From positions 62,001 to 126,000 of the forward strand of contig JAKCPI010031695.1 of assembly GCA_023213315.1 (NCBI GenBank): a stretch of 64,000 nucleotides of DNA, read 5' to 3'. Below are positions 34,651 through 46,870 of the stretch, piece after piece. Positions within the stretch are counted from its first letter, which is position 1. The number at the start of each line of letters is the position of its first letter. The DNA is from Euborellia annulipes. Taxonomy: Eukaryota; Arthropoda; Insecta; Dermaptera; Anisolabididae. The position numbers were made by a program, and so were the translations under genes. The notes under the pieces were generated by a model. The model made no database searches. It was not told the origin of the DNA and saw only the letters and a program-made list of their open reading frames with translations.

Positions 34651-35174
34651 ATTTTCAATTCGACATCGTAAAATAAAAAAAAAATAAAATTTCGAAAATT
34701 ATATATATATTATGTATATATATGGATATCTCATGAAATTCGGAAGCCATATTATTCGATATAAAAATTTTACATATTTATATATATATTTTGTTTTTTA
34801 GAACTTTTTTGAAAATTTCATAGTTTTTATTATAAAATGTTTTGTTAGAATTGTTTTCTTTTATATTAATGTTTTGATGAATGATTTATTTTTTAAAACA
34901 GAGATTTATATATATATATATATATATTTGTTAAAATTTTAATTTTTTCTTTTAATAATGTTTTCTAAAAATAAATTTATGTAAAACTTCTTGAAAATTT
35001 TTTAAATATTATTTTTAATTATAATAGAAAGCAGGGTGTAACCATTGTTGGAGCCTCAGTAATAAAAGATAAGGAGAGGAAGATGAGTCTTTCGAAGCTG
35101 CAGCGGCGGTCATAGTGTTAAATGAGTTTGTGTCGCGAGATCCTACAGTCGATTTCCTTTTGTTTTATTTTTCG

Positions 35175-35935
35175 TATTATATTGGTACACTACCCATGAG
35201 CATATTTTGACAGTTTCAGCTATATAGTATTCTTTGTTTGTGACAGGCTTAAAGGTGTGTAGGGTGTAAAAGTGTTCAGCGATTTTCTGCTGTCGAAAAA
35301 AATGGATTTGTATAAAAATGAAATTAAGTGCTCCAAAACACTTGAAATGTTGATAGAAGCATACGGTGAGTCTACTCTGAGTAAAAAAATGTTTATAAGT
35401 GGTACAACCTCTTCCAAGGAGACCGAGTTAATGACTAAGCTCGTCCTGGATGCCCCAAGCACAAGGTTTTGCTCAGTTTTTTTCGATTACCATGCGTAGT
35501 GTATCGGGAGTTCTTATCACAAGGTTGTACAGTAAATAAAGATTGAAGTTATGCGCCAATACGAAAAAACGCCCGAAATTGTGGAAAAACGTCATGGATT
35601 TTGCATCTGCTCACGTATAGTTGCTTCTGAGTAATTTTTTGGCCAAAAACAACACCAATGCCTCAGCCACCATATTCACCGGATTTAACCCCCTGCGAAT
35701 TTTTCTTGTTCCAAAAACTGAAGAGAAGCACGGAGATTTGCAACTATTGAGGAGATAATGACTTCATCGCTAAAAGAGCTCAAGGCTATACCAAAAGTTA
35801 TTATTAGAATTGCTACGAGAATTGGAAAAAGCGCTGGCATACGTGTATTATATCTAAGGGGACAACAAAAATATTGATGAATAAATAAATATTTTTTGAT
35901 AAAAATAAGTCACCTTACTTTATGATCACCATACT
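35175..35935 (+). mobile_element. Mariner transposon relic
   Basis: A broken plus-strand mariner transposase: the N-terminal segment with CSKTLEMLIEAYGESTLSK (helix-turn-helix region, from 35302), then PYSPDLTPCEFFLFQKLK (catalytic region around 35665-35720) and a C-terminal RIGKSAGIR-like end near 35835. Several stops and frameshifts and a missing middle make it dead. It separates KLHL10 from CSTF2. The inverted ends are not clear enough to set exact borders. Confidence 0.75.
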
Positions 35936-36569
35936 GACGGATCTGGCTCGGCTCAGCTTGTGATATCCCATACACGGACAGATTTGGCTTAGTTATAGAC
36001 GAGCTGAGCCAGAGTCCTGGAGCCCTTTAGATTCAGATTCCTATTAGCAACCCTTTCTATAATTAAAAAAAAATTGATAATGATGCTTGTATTGCATTTT
36101 ATTATCTATTAATAAATATAATTTATATATTTACCATCAATTCCAGTTTAAACTAGGCAGCAGCCTTAGGTCTGAGCCAAATATACTCTATAATAGGGAT
36201 GGGACAAGCATTAAAGGGGACCCCCTTTAATTTCGCCCCTCTGGACCCAGAGGAGAAATTCCCCATTTACAATCATAAAATAATAACTACACCTGAATTC
36301 ATCATTATTATGACCTCCCCGTTTTAAATATTTTGAAACTTTGTTTAATTCAAATTACATTTAAATATTTTATTACTAGCTAAAAAAGTAACTATTGCCA
36401 GTCAAAAAAGAATTTTATAATATTGGTATTAATAATGAATTTAAACAATAATAAAAATAAATAAATATAAAAATAATAAATTAATTATGGAATATAAATT
36501 TATTAAAAAAACAATGTAATAATAATATTATTAAATAAATATTTTAAAATTGGTATTTTATAATTAATT

Positions 36570-37466
36570 ATGTCTGATCCATCTTTATTGGAGAAATCAT
36601 TACGTTCAGTTTTTGTGGGAAATATTCCATATGAAGTGACTGAAGAAAAGATGAAAATTATTTTTAGTGATGTGGGTCCAGTCGTTTCATTTAAATTGGT
36701 TATAGACCGAGATACCGGAAAATCGAAAGGATATGGATTTTGTGAATATAGAGACAAAGAAACGGCTCAAAGTGCAATGAGAAATTTAAATAATTATGAG
36801 ATGGGAGGTCGAAATTTAAGAGTGGATATCGCTGGTACAGAAAGATCAAGAATGGAAATGGCTAATATGCAAGCACAACAACAGAAAGAGAAAATTTATG
36901 GGGATGAATGTAAACCTGAAGATGCCGAACAAATGATTCTTGAACAATTATCATCATTATCACCCGAACAAATGAATAAAATAATTTGTGAATTAAAAAC
37001 TATGATTGATAATAATCCAAGTGAATGTTGTGAAATGTTATCATTGAATCCACAACTCACCTATGCATTATTACATATTGGTTTTTTGACAAATTGTTTT
37101 GATAAAGAAACGGCATTATCGATGATCTATTCACCGAGGGAGAAACTCGAAACTTATGCAGGACCATCAACGTCCAGTTATACGCCTTCGGCTACCTGGG
37201 GAAATATTCCATCGACATCAAACTACCAGCAATCGAGGAGATATCAAGAACCGTCCAGGGGTACGTCATCTCAAAATTTTCAAGGTCTCTCAGTCTCCGA
37301 GCCCAGCTCCAGCTCGAGTTCTACAAAAATTACCGAAGAAGAAAAATCTAATTTGATCATGCAAGTTTTAAATCTGACAAACGAACAAATATCTTGTTTA
37401 GCCCCAGAACAAAGACAGAGTATCTTATTGTTAAGAAATCAAATAATCGGCTCTAAATTAAAATAG
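36570..37466 (+). CDS. CSTF2: Cleavage stimulation factor subunit 2 (CstF64), short and intronless
   Basis: CSTF2 binds the GU-rich element downstream of poly(A) sites in the CstF complex. One uninterrupted 298-aa frame. Seen: RRM with RNP2 VFVGNI (residues 14-19) and RNP1 KGYGFCEY (53-60); the hinge that binds CSTF77/symplekin (about 115-195, with [15 protein letters not shown] and [10 protein letters not shown]); a short Ser-rich linker; and the C-terminal three-helix domain (about 255-298, [13 protein letters not shown]...[12 protein letters not shown]). The long Pro/Gly-rich region and MEARA repeats of vertebrate CSTF2 are absent (human about 577 aa). No intron, while nearby genes have 5-10 exons: a retrogene like mammalian CSTF2T, or a parent gene that lost introns. 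No poly-A tail or target duplication is visible, so any retroposition is old. Its stop is 61 bp from the stop of the opposite-strand gene. Confidence 0.92.
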   Translation: MSDPSLLEKSLRSVFVGNIPYEVTEEKMKIIFSDVGPVVSFKLVIDRDTGKSKGYGFCEYRDKETAQSAMRNLNNYEMGGRNLRVDIAGTERSRMEMANMQAQQQKEKIYGDECKPEDAEQMILEQLSSLSPEQMNKIICELKTMIDNNPSECCEMLSLNPQLTYALLHIGFLTNCFDKETALSMIYSPREKLETYAGPSTSSYTPSATWGNIPSTSNYQQSRRYQEPSRGTSSQNFQGLSVSEPSSSSSSTKITEEEKSNLIMQVLNLTNEQISCLAPEQRQSILLLRNQIIGSKLK

Positions 37467-37527
37467 AAACAACTTTTAAAAACTACTTCGTTTATTAAAA
37501 AATTTGTATAATACAAAAATAATAAAT

Positions 37528-40500
37528 TTAAATTGTTGAAATAACACTTGCATTTGTAGAGAGATTCACTTGTCCTTTTAAAACTTTTTTTTGGAGTTTC
37601 TGTAATTATTAAAAAGGATTGATTATTAAAACAAAATTTAAAAATGTTATTTTTTTAACTTACTTTTGTAAATATTTCTGCCATCAAACGATTTGTTTTA
37701 TATTCCTCTTTTTTCTTCATTTCTACCTGTTTGGCTTCTTGTTCAGGAAATAAAAAAGTTTTCGGCCTAATAATTCTTTTATTTTTCTTTTCTAAAAGAA
37801 AAAAATAAATATTAATAAATTACTGTGATTTTTTAAATATTTTAATTTAAAATCTATAGAAAAAATCTAGTGTGACTGGTCGCACAGCACATAACTTTTT
37901 CTTACTAGTTGTGTACTGTGCTTGCTACATCAGATTTTTTCGTGTCGAGATATATTAAGTTTCCCATAGCACCTTGGTACCAAACTTGACACAAGTAAAA
38001 AGTAAAAAAAGTCAATTGTTTCAAAATTTCCATAGGCTCTGTGTATTTTAAATGTTGACTGCTTATAATAAACTATGTTTATTTTGCAAAATTTCAATAT
38101 TATAATTAGATATTATTTAATACACTCCAAAACACTTGAAATGTTGATAGAAGCAATAGTGAATCCTAAATAAATACAAAATTTCATAAGAATTGGAAAA
38201 AAATTTTTAAATGTCTAAAAAGTTCCATGAGGGACCCCCTTTTGAATCGAAATTAACATGCAAATCCCCATAGGGATTTAACATTGGCGCTATGGAAGGA
38301 AGTGACGGAGGAAAAAGCTCAATTACTATTTCAGTAAAAGTACTTCAAACAATTTTCACGAAAAATTTTACTGATATACTTTTTAAAGAGCATGTAAAAA
38401 ATAATTGATTTTTGAAATTTAATCAAAATCGTTGGAGCGAATTTTGAGAAAATTGAAAAAAACTGAAAAAATACATCGGTAAAGTACTAGTACTTTTTCA
38501 CCGATTTTGTTCAAAAGCTTATTTTCACGCCTCAGGACGATGCCTAACTTAAATATAAAATTTCAACCTCGTAACTCATTTTCTTCAAAAATGTCCACAT
38601 ACACACATACACAGACAGACCAATTTGCGGAATTCACTTTTTTGGACTCAGGGGACCTCAAAACATATATTTCCATCAAAATCTCGACATCGAATTTTTG
38701 ACATGATCTCAATACTTTTTCTCAATATATTTTATATATAGGTAAAAGAAAGTAAAAAAATACCTGCTAATGGATTTTGTGTCTGTGAAGGAAATTTTTG
38801 AAAATTTGAGATAAGTTTTCTCCTGCTCTCTTGTCGAAGTTCTCGAAGCACTTGAAGTTCTTCTAAACATCGTCGTCGATATTCAGCATTTTCCACATAA
38901 TCAGGTCGTCTTTCACGAAGAAACTCTTGGAGAGTCATTCGTTTTGTTTTTCCATTTATGATAGGCGGCGCTCGATTTTCCCGATTGACTGGAATCTTTC
39001 GTGTGGGAATTTTTACAGTCACTTCTTGAAGCGGAGATCGTCGTTGTGAAATTAATTCGGAATCATTTGGATCAGAAACAGTTTCCGTTTCAAAAGTTAA
39101 AAGATAAGCTGTGGGTTTTGTCGCAGAATCCGTTGACATGTCTCTAGACAAATTTGATTTGTTATTATTATTTTTTGTTCTAATTTTTTGTTTCTTTTCT
39201 TCTTGAATGTCCGATGTGTTAGTATCCGTATAATCGGTACAAGGACTTGACGTTGAAGTCCTATTAATTTTTGGCAATAATTTGGCTGGAGGTTCAATAT
39301 TTTTCGGAATTTCTGGAGTGGGAGTAGAAGAAATGTCCGTATCAAAAGAACTTGAATTTTTAAATTTTTTTGGTGCAACTTTCTGTTGATGTTGTAAATT
39401 GGATGTTTGGGGGCAGTTGAGAAAATCAACAGGAAATGTCTGAGTGGCAATTTCACGAGGTGTTTTCAAACTATAATTGCTGGGAACTTGAGTGGATTTA
39501 GGTAGAGATCCTTCATGAAGATAATGATGAGAAGACCATTGAGCAAGTGGAAGAGTTGGAGCTTGAATTGTTTTCTCCTGAGAGTTTCTAAATGAAAATA
39601 CAAAATATTAAGACAAAAAATTATTATATTAGAGTGAGGTGGAACGCTGCGTAGATCTTGTAGTAAGAAATAAAGAAAAGAACGTTTGCAACTATGTTGA
39701 TTTCGTTTATTAGTCACTTCAAGCTGACGTTTCGGTCAGATATACGACCATCTTCAGGGCTGGTCTCAACACAATTCAGATGGTCGTATATCTGTCCGAA
39801 ACGTCGGCTTGAAGTGACCAATAAACAAAATAAACAGCTGCAATCGCTCTTTTCTTTATTCCTTACCACTATAAATTATTATAGTTAAGATGGGACTAAT
39901 CCACAAATTCGTCAAATCCGAATCTAAATCCTAAAATGCTTTCGAAAAATTTCACGAGCCTTATTTTGTTCATTCTCTTATTTGAGAAAAAACTTACCAG
40001 TATGGAAATTTGGTATGATCAGGAGGGGGGAATTTTCGTGAGCTCTTTCAATCTAAAGCATGTGTTTCTAACTTTAACTATGCGGGCAAAGGCTTTTGTA
40101 TAAATCTATGAACAATCATTTGCAAAAAATTTTACAATTCTTTTTCTCGAGCGTGTTTATTTAAACAATGGCAGGGTTGGCAGCCGGGAAGGAGTGCTCT
40201 AAATCAACGAAACTCCCAAAGATTCGCGACCTTTCGATCCAAATTTATTCGACCATCATCAGGCAATTATTAAAACAATTTTGTAAATTGAAATTTAATA
40301 TATGTTTTTTAATTATAATAATTTTTTTATAAAAAAAATCGATCAAAAAATTTAATATATTGTATAAATTAACATTTGATAAGTAAATCATTAATAAATG
40401 TCCAATCATTCAGAATAATTAAAAATAATCAAAATCAAAAAATTAACAGTAAAGAAGTTAGTTTGATTTAATAGGCCAATATCCATGGTCACTCTTTAAT

Positions 40501-43500
40501 TTTATAAAAAAAGGGAAATATTTAACTTTTCTAAACCTTGCGATTGCCTGATAGCCAAGTTAGAATTTTAAAAGTTATTAACAAGTCTAAACCAACATAT
40601 GAATAAATATATTTATATACATTTACATATGACAACTGCAATTAAAAAATAAAAAATAACAACCATTGCAATTTTTTAAATTGCTAATAATATTAATTTT
40701 GAATAAAAATCTATTATAGCCTGATTGCCTGATGATGGCCAAATAAATATGTACCGAATCGTGGCAAATCTTTGGTAGTTTCATTGATTTAGAGACACTG
40801 CTTCCACCTCCTGCCATTTTTCAAATTTTAATATTCTTATTTCGAAAATTTTAGAATTTTCAGAGTCTAAAGATTCACCCCATCTATACTAAAAATATTT
40901 CTTAAAACTACTACTACTAAAATACTTACTCTAATGATACAATTTTGGTAAAATTTTCACAAATTTGTGTATTTTCATTTTGTTCCAGAAACCTAAAAGA
41001 AAGGGCAAAAAAAAAACTTAAATAAATATTTAAGTTGATAAATTTTATGTTAAAAAAAAAAGGTATGGAAACTAACTGTTTGATTTGGTTTAAATGATCT
41101 ATCTGTTTTTGCAATTCACTCAATTGAAGTTGCTTGTTATATGTTTTATTATCAACGGTGTCATTCTTTTCAAGTAAAGCTGCAAATAAACAAGCTGGTT
41201 ACAATTTTTTCCATCATATTTAGGAAATGAAAAATTTACACAGGTCAATTGTATTGCATTCATCTAATTAAATAGTAAAACTAATTAATTCATTGATATT
41301 GTTGCTACAGCTACCAAATAAATTGTATTTAAAATTCCGCATTCCGTAGCCCGCGAAACCAAGGCTTTGCCCCTACCAAGACTATTTCTGTGCATTTAAT
41401 TCCGAAGAAATTAATTACAATAGTATGCGGAAAATTTTTTTCCCTGCCGTTTATCTTTTTTTTTTAGAAAGACGAAATTTTTTCCGCCCTGCGGAATATT
41501 TTTTTTTCTCTGATACTCGAGTACTTGTTACTTTTCGCCCGTGCCTGTTTTGTGTTCCTGATATTTTTTGTATCTGATACAAAATATCAGATTGATACAG
41601 TATCACCCAACCCTAATTTGGACCCCGATCTTATTTATTTAAATTGATTGGTATCCAATTCAATTGAAATAAATTTTTGTGGCATGATACGGGATGCGAA
41701 CCCACGACCCTTGGTAGTGGCTAGGTAAAAAGTGGCGAATTTGAAATTTTCATTTGGAAAAAATTTTTAACAGAATATGAATAGCTTAATGATTTTTCCC
41801 TATTCGACAGAAAAATAATTAAAACATTATAATTTCCATAGTAATTGATAATTACCGTCATTTGAGGAATCAGGAGTTAATTTCAAACTGATACTTCGAT
41901 GACTGTATGAACTTCTTGAAGAAATTCCTGCATAACTTGCGCTGGTTGTTTCATAATAATGAGCGCTTGAAGGTTCCGATGCTTCATTACTATCTGTAAA
42001 AGTTTATTAATTTATCACTTTTTAATTAAACTAAAAAAGACAAATCAAAGATGTAGAAAAAAAAGAAAAATTTAACCATATTTAAGAAAAATTTTCCTCT
42101 GGTGAATATGATAGTTATTTTTATTCATTTTGCGAAATTGAGCTAAGAAATAAATTTTGCAAGCAAAAAATAAAATAAACATTCATAAATATGGTGCGAT
42201 GATTTTTTACGTCGTTTCCATGAAAGTCATAGAATTTAACAATTGGGGTAATTAAGAATGGAGTAGAGGAGAATAATTTGGTGGACGATATCATCAAGAT
42301 TAAAGTCAGTAGAGCTTTCAATAGATCACCTTTACACTTTATATAGCGCAAACGTTTCGATCAATTAAACGGTTGCATCCTACACTACTATTTTTTATAG
42401 CTTTATAGAGCCTAATACTATTAGGGGAATTTTAATTATAGACCACATTTTTGTATTAATTATTTATTAAAAATATAAATACCTTTAAAAAAATTGGCAC
42501 AGATGATACGTTATAGTAATCGAAACATAGCGCTGAATAAAGTGTAAAAGATAATTATAAACAGGTTTCAACCCTAACGATCCTGTATATATATATATAT
42601 ATATATACTTTTATTAAGCATAAACTAAAGTAGTAGACGATTTTAGCCAACGAAATATTCAAAGAAATCAGAAATGACTGGAAGCCTTTGTGGGATCTTA
42701 CTATAAATACAGTTCTGCAAAAAGAAATATATAAATTTTAATGAAACTAGGAAATGAGCAGACAAAAAAAACGAGAAGGCAGGTCTTCTTTGTGACAGTC
42801 ATTAATAATTTCACCCAAACGCTCAAGGACTAAACATGTTGCTCTATACCAATGCCATTGATTGATCAAAAACGTTTTCAGACAAAACGGTTTGTCCAAG
42901 AGCAAAACCTTTTGCTCAATGCTAACGCACACCGATTGAGCAAAAGGCTTAATAGCAAAACATCTTGTTCAATGATGTCGAATCATGTCTATTTGTGTTT
43001 TGCCTCTTCGGTATGAGTTGACCCATAGAAAACCATTGAAAAAACAGTTTTAGGCACGATTAGTCAAAAACGTTTTGTTCGAAAATGTTTTTGCTCAATT
43101 GGTGTGTGTTCAGCCTTATTTAAAAATTCTAACCATTACAAAATACCAGTAATGTATATTTAACAAATTGACTGCCCCAGTGAAGAAAGCAACCTGCCCT
43201 TGAAACGTAGCATAAAAATTTTTTATTCAATTACTTTTGACGACTTAATCTTCAATCACTAAAGTAATATCTACATACTTTAATGAAACTTTTGCTTTTG
43301 AGACGGTCGGGGGCGGGTAAAAAACATAAATATATATATATTTATGTTTTAAAATATTTTTTTGGAAGGTTGAAGATGAAAAACGTATATATATATATAT
43401 ATATATATGAAATAAAGATTACAAATTACACAAATATTTGGTAGGATAAATAAATCTTAGAAAAAAATTTTATCTGTATTATGTATATATATATTAAATA

Positions 43501-45658
43501 ATGAGCGTGTCGACTAAAAAATTTTTTAAATAAATTGATTAAGATCTATTAATAATTACCTGTGAGTAATTTAGACGGCTTCTCAGTTGGTCGGTATGGA
43601 ATTTTGGCTTCGATTTGAGGTCGAGGTTGCTCTAGAGACGACGCCTCGCGTGATGAATGATCAGTACAAGCCTGCACTTCTGAATCGCCTTGCGACCTTT
43701 GTACCGACAAATCACTCTCTCCCATTAACTTTTTGTCTACTTCCGTGACGGGTCTCGCCGTCTCAATCTCAGATGATGAATCATCTGCGTAATTGGTTTC
43801 AACTATCCGTTTCACAATCTTGCGAATCAATTTGTCTTTCTTCTCTTGATCATATGTACGACCTTTTAAAATTTTCCTTACCATATCTAAACTTTTCTCT
43901 ATATCTTTTTCCAAAGTATCACTTGTATAGGATTTTTTATTTAATGAAAAATCCTTTTTTTTATTTTTACTCGATGTAGATTCTGATGAGGAAACTAAAC
44001 TTTTTTGAGATTCAGCTTTGATTTTTTTTCGAAGTTCATTTATATCTTCTAATTGCATACTTGTTGCTGGAAGATATTCAAAACTCGCTTGTACTTCTAT
44101 TGATTTTGTATTTTCCAGAGTTTGTACTTGAACACATTCACTACTACTTGAATGTTCCTCAATACTTGAAGACGACTCTTGTGATTTTTTCTTATGATTG
44201 CATTTAGAACAATATGGTTTGTCTTTTTTTCGAGTTTTTATCGATTCTTTAATTCCATTTGAGTCAATATTTAAAGTAATGCAATCAGATGCTTGAAGGC
44301 CTATCGATAATTTCATTGGAATATTAATAGAAGTTTGAATAATTTTATCAGATTTTTTTTCATTTTTCGAAATCACTGTTGACATAGTCGAAGTTGAAGT
44401 AGATTTTATAGCCTGTTTTTTAATTTTATCCAAGTCTTTATTACTAAAAGTTCGTTTAGGTTCGGATAAGTCAATTTCCGTTAAATCATTTAAAGAATTT
44501 GTTAATCTTCTTCCTACATGATTACCTTTTCCAAAGAGTTTATAATATTTTTTTTCTAATTCTTTTGTCGAATTGTCGGATGAAGTGTTTTCTTTCGGTG
44601 TCGATTTGGCTAAAGGAAGTACAGTTTGTAGATTATTACTCGAAATCCCTTCTGGTTCCAATCGAAAAGCATTTCTTCCTCGCTCCAATACAATCCTTTC
44701 GATTGTACTGAGACATTCAGGGTTGGGATTTTGTTGTAGATATCCAACATCAGCTCCGCTATCCCATTCAAGTTTCCGATTTGAGGTAACACTTGACACA
44801 GAGCATGGAGGTGAAGGACCTCTTGTGCTGTCTAATTTATTCTTCTGATCATCGTCGGTCTCATCTCTGAGCAAATCATTTGGTTCACCACCAGCTCTTG
44901 GGTCATGTCCGATTAAAGGAGGTCGGGCCCATTCCGAGGCTGTTAAAAATTATTTCAATATTAAACAACAAATAAAAATAATATTTGTCTTTATAAAAGA
45001 ATAAATAGAATTATTTAAGAATTACTTCCGATCCCCTGGAATTGAACCAGGAATCTCCAGCATATAGAGTGACATACGATAGGATCCTGATAGGTAGGGA
45101 ATGTGTTTTTTTGTTGATATGGTCAGATATCTATCTGCTAATTTGGTGCAAAGAAATAACAACGAAGACATGTAAAGGAAAGGATAGGAGATCCCGGAGG
45201 CCAATGGTCACTTAAACCACAAAATATGTTAATATAATTAATCAAAGATAAATGGACCAAACCAAAGCGAACTTTTAATCAAATAGCAAAGGAATAATTT
45301 GTCAACTGAGATGACGAATATTTAAAAAATAATAGGTGAATGATCATGCTATTACAAAACCACATGGGGCTTGTGAGTCAGTAAGCCTTTATTAAAAACA
45401 CAGAATTTAAGCATTTAATATTTAAAAAAATATGATAAAAATAAATGACTAGGTGAAATACCAGTATCCTTGTTGGTCCCCTCACTGGAGTCAGTCTCCA
45501 TGCTCTTCTCCAGACTTATAACATGCAACTGTTTTGCTTGAATGCTTTCCTGAATTAAATATTCCAGGGTGTGTCTTCTCTTTCTCGATTGTGTTCACAG
45601 TAAGTCGGGCACAGCCTTTTATAATCGTTCTCTGGTAGTTTGAGCTAAGCCAAATGAC
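37528..45658 (-). CDS. ALMS-motif centrosomal protein (ALMS1-like), 5' end uncertain
   Basis: ALMS-motif proteins (ALMS1, CEP295, C10orf90) act at centrosomes and basal bodies. Exons (minus, 5' to 3'): 43560-44939, 41856-41993, 41077-41179, 40930-40992, 38764-39587, 37664-37791, 37528-37599; phases agree at each junction (at least 901 aa). A further 5' exon at 45462-45644 or 45658 joins in phase at its 3' end but needs a one-base correction inside. Seen: a low-complexity Ser/Lys/Glu-rich body with a CSKCNHKKK patch, a coiled coil (LQLSELQKQIDHLNQIKQFL), and near the C terminus MTLQEFLRERRPDYVENAEY...LRQESRRKL, then FPEQEAKQVEMKKKEEYKTN and a short basic tail. This order matches the ALMS motif. 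Orthology to ALMS1 rather than a sister is inferred. Confidence 0.75.
37855..38757 (-). repeat. Dispersed repeat R1, long minus-strand copy
   Basis: Lies between two 3' exons of the ALMS-motif gene. Shows the CTGGTGTGACTGG-type terminal block at 37870, CCCATAGGGATTTAACATTG, AAAGTACTAGTACTTTTTC and the AGAAAGTA head at 38745. The block CTTGAAATGTTGATAGAAGC near 38133 also occurs in the mariner relic at 35340, an intriguing chimera or coincidence. Confidence 0.75.
39640..39870. mobile_element. Foldback element I with one intact hammerhead core
   Basis: The arms TTATTAGTCACTTCAAGCTG and CGGCTTGAAGTGACCAATAA (about 39707 and 39803) and the outer AAGAAATAAAGAAAAG / CTTTTCTTTATTCC are inverted. 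The right arm has lost part of the core (TTCAGATGG); the left arm is intact. Confidence 0.7.
39721..39763 (-). ncRNA. Hammerhead-like motif I1
   Basis: Minus strand: core CUGAAGA (39751-39757), extra U, stem II GGUC/GACC (39746-39749 with 39734-39737), GAA (39731-39733), loopless AC/GU (39727-39730), C17 (39726). Stem I has about three pairs after one mismatch. All core positions are intact. Confidence 0.5.
40165..40815. mobile_element. Foldback element J with decayed hammerhead motifs
   Basis: The arms CTAAATCAACGAAACTCCCAAAGATT and, inverted, AATCTTTGGTAGTTTC are about 500 bp apart. Both arms keep CTGATGATGG (minus near 40255, plus at 40728), but the stem III segment reads AGGU or UCGU in place of ACGU. 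In the plus copy stem I still pairs: GAUUGC with GCAAAUC, one bulge. Confidence 0.6.
41610..41735 (-). repeat. tRNA-derived SINE, minus copy
   Basis: Complement of the family: TTCAATTGAAATAAATTTTT...CATGATACGGGATGCGAACCC, box B in reverse, in an intron of the ALMS-motif gene next to a hAT-like GATACAGTATCACCCAACCC fragment. Confidence 0.65.
42000..43559. other. Large intron of the ALMS-motif gene with repeat fragments
   Basis: AT-rich intron with TA microsatellites, a fragment of the GACCACATTTTTGTATTAA foldback near 42440 and a decayed hammerhead-like GTGAAGAAAGC...CTTGAAACGTAGC at about 43180-43215 (core start mutated). Around 42780-43110, ACGTTTT...GAGCAAAA blocks are repeated in both orientations. 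No gene is seen on the plus strand. Confidence 0.45.
45015..45240 (-). repeat. SINE-like repeat, minus strand
   Basis: GGAATTGAACCAGGAATCTCC is the reverse of a box-B-like sequence. The unit lies in the intron between the last two known 5' exons of the ALMS-motif gene. Only one copy is seen here. Confidence 0.4.
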
Positions 45659-45783
45659 CTAAAAATAATAAAAACAAACATAATACGATTTCAATTATCG
45701 TTTGATAACAATTTCAAATTCTGACATTTATGAAAAATAATTGCTACCAACTTTCAAATCTTTAAATTATTTTTAAATTATTA

Positions 45784-45821
<38 letters not shown>

Positions 45822-45859
45822 AATAAAAATAAAAGAAAAATTATTGAAAAAAAATATAA

Positions 45860-45878
45860 TGAAATCATCATAATAAAA

Positions 45879-45911
<33 letters not shown>

Positions 45912-46870
45912 GTAATAAAAATTAATTATGTTTTATGATAAATAATATTTTTTAAAAATCCTTTTCGGCTACTGAGGCCATTTAGGGCTTTGACTTTATT
46001 GCATAAATTTTTAAATAGAAACCCCCGAGGGCTACCGGGGGACGTTCCACACGCTGATTGCTCGGGGTCATCAATTCGAGCTTTCGTCACGCTTGGTATC
46101 GGCTAACCGCTTGCTCTTCTCCGTTGCCAGGCTCCCCGGAGGCCAAAAGGTTGCAATTTGTTATTTTAAGATACCCCACTGAAATGAAAAAAATAAGCCT
46201 TTGAATAAAATTGTCTAAAGAGTACTAGTACTTTACTGATGTACTTTTGAGTTTTATTTACGATTTGCTCAAAATATGGAAACTGTTGCTCTTCAGGCTT
46301 ATAAATAATGTTTTTTTATTTACCCTCTCGGCTGCTGAGGCCATTTAGGGATTATAATTATATATCTGGAAAATAACAAGTACGGACGGCTACCGGCGAA
46401 CGTTCCTTCGGGACTATTCCCTTTCCTGGGAAGAGTCTGTTTATCCTATAACCTCCTCCCCCCCCCCCCTCTGGATGGGTCCACTGTTTAAGATTCTAAC
46501 AATTGTAAGTCGGACCTGCAAGTCTGTGATGTCGGTGTCGGTCTTGGCATAATTTACCAAAGTATGCCGACACCGACTATAAACAAAAAAATGAACCAAA
46601 TACAAAAATAATACAATCATTTTTTTCTCTCTTCGAGAATATAAAAGTTCATAAAATACAGTATTTTAACTACAAAAACTATAAAATCTTTATTTTTCTT
46701 TTAAATTCCATTGGAGCTTTTGGAAGCGGTGTCGGCAAAGCAAGATTGCCCAGCCCGGTGTCAGCAATATATTTTTTTACCCGACACCCCGCTCAGTATT
46801 ATTACTCCCATCCCCCTCCTCTATAAAAATTTTAAATCTGTATATATGCGCTTCAGTGGGAAAAAATATT
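45860..46870. repeat. Repeat cluster: poly-G tract and dispersed units
   Basis: Contains a roughly 31-nt G run (45880-45910), two copies of the CGGCTACTGAGGCCATTTAGG unit (about 45963 and 46317) with ACGTTCC, and an R1 fragment (46185-46310). The section 46500-46810 has repeated GTCGGTGTCGG / CCGACACC words, inverted relative to each other, possibly another hAT-type MITE. No gene. Confidence 0.5.

Noticed and set aside
38507..38701. 64-aa plus-strand frame (and similar frames at 23343, 31377, 58494 and 63359)
   Set aside because: They lie inside copies of repeat R1 and repeat the same translated words with frameshifts; there is no coding constraint.
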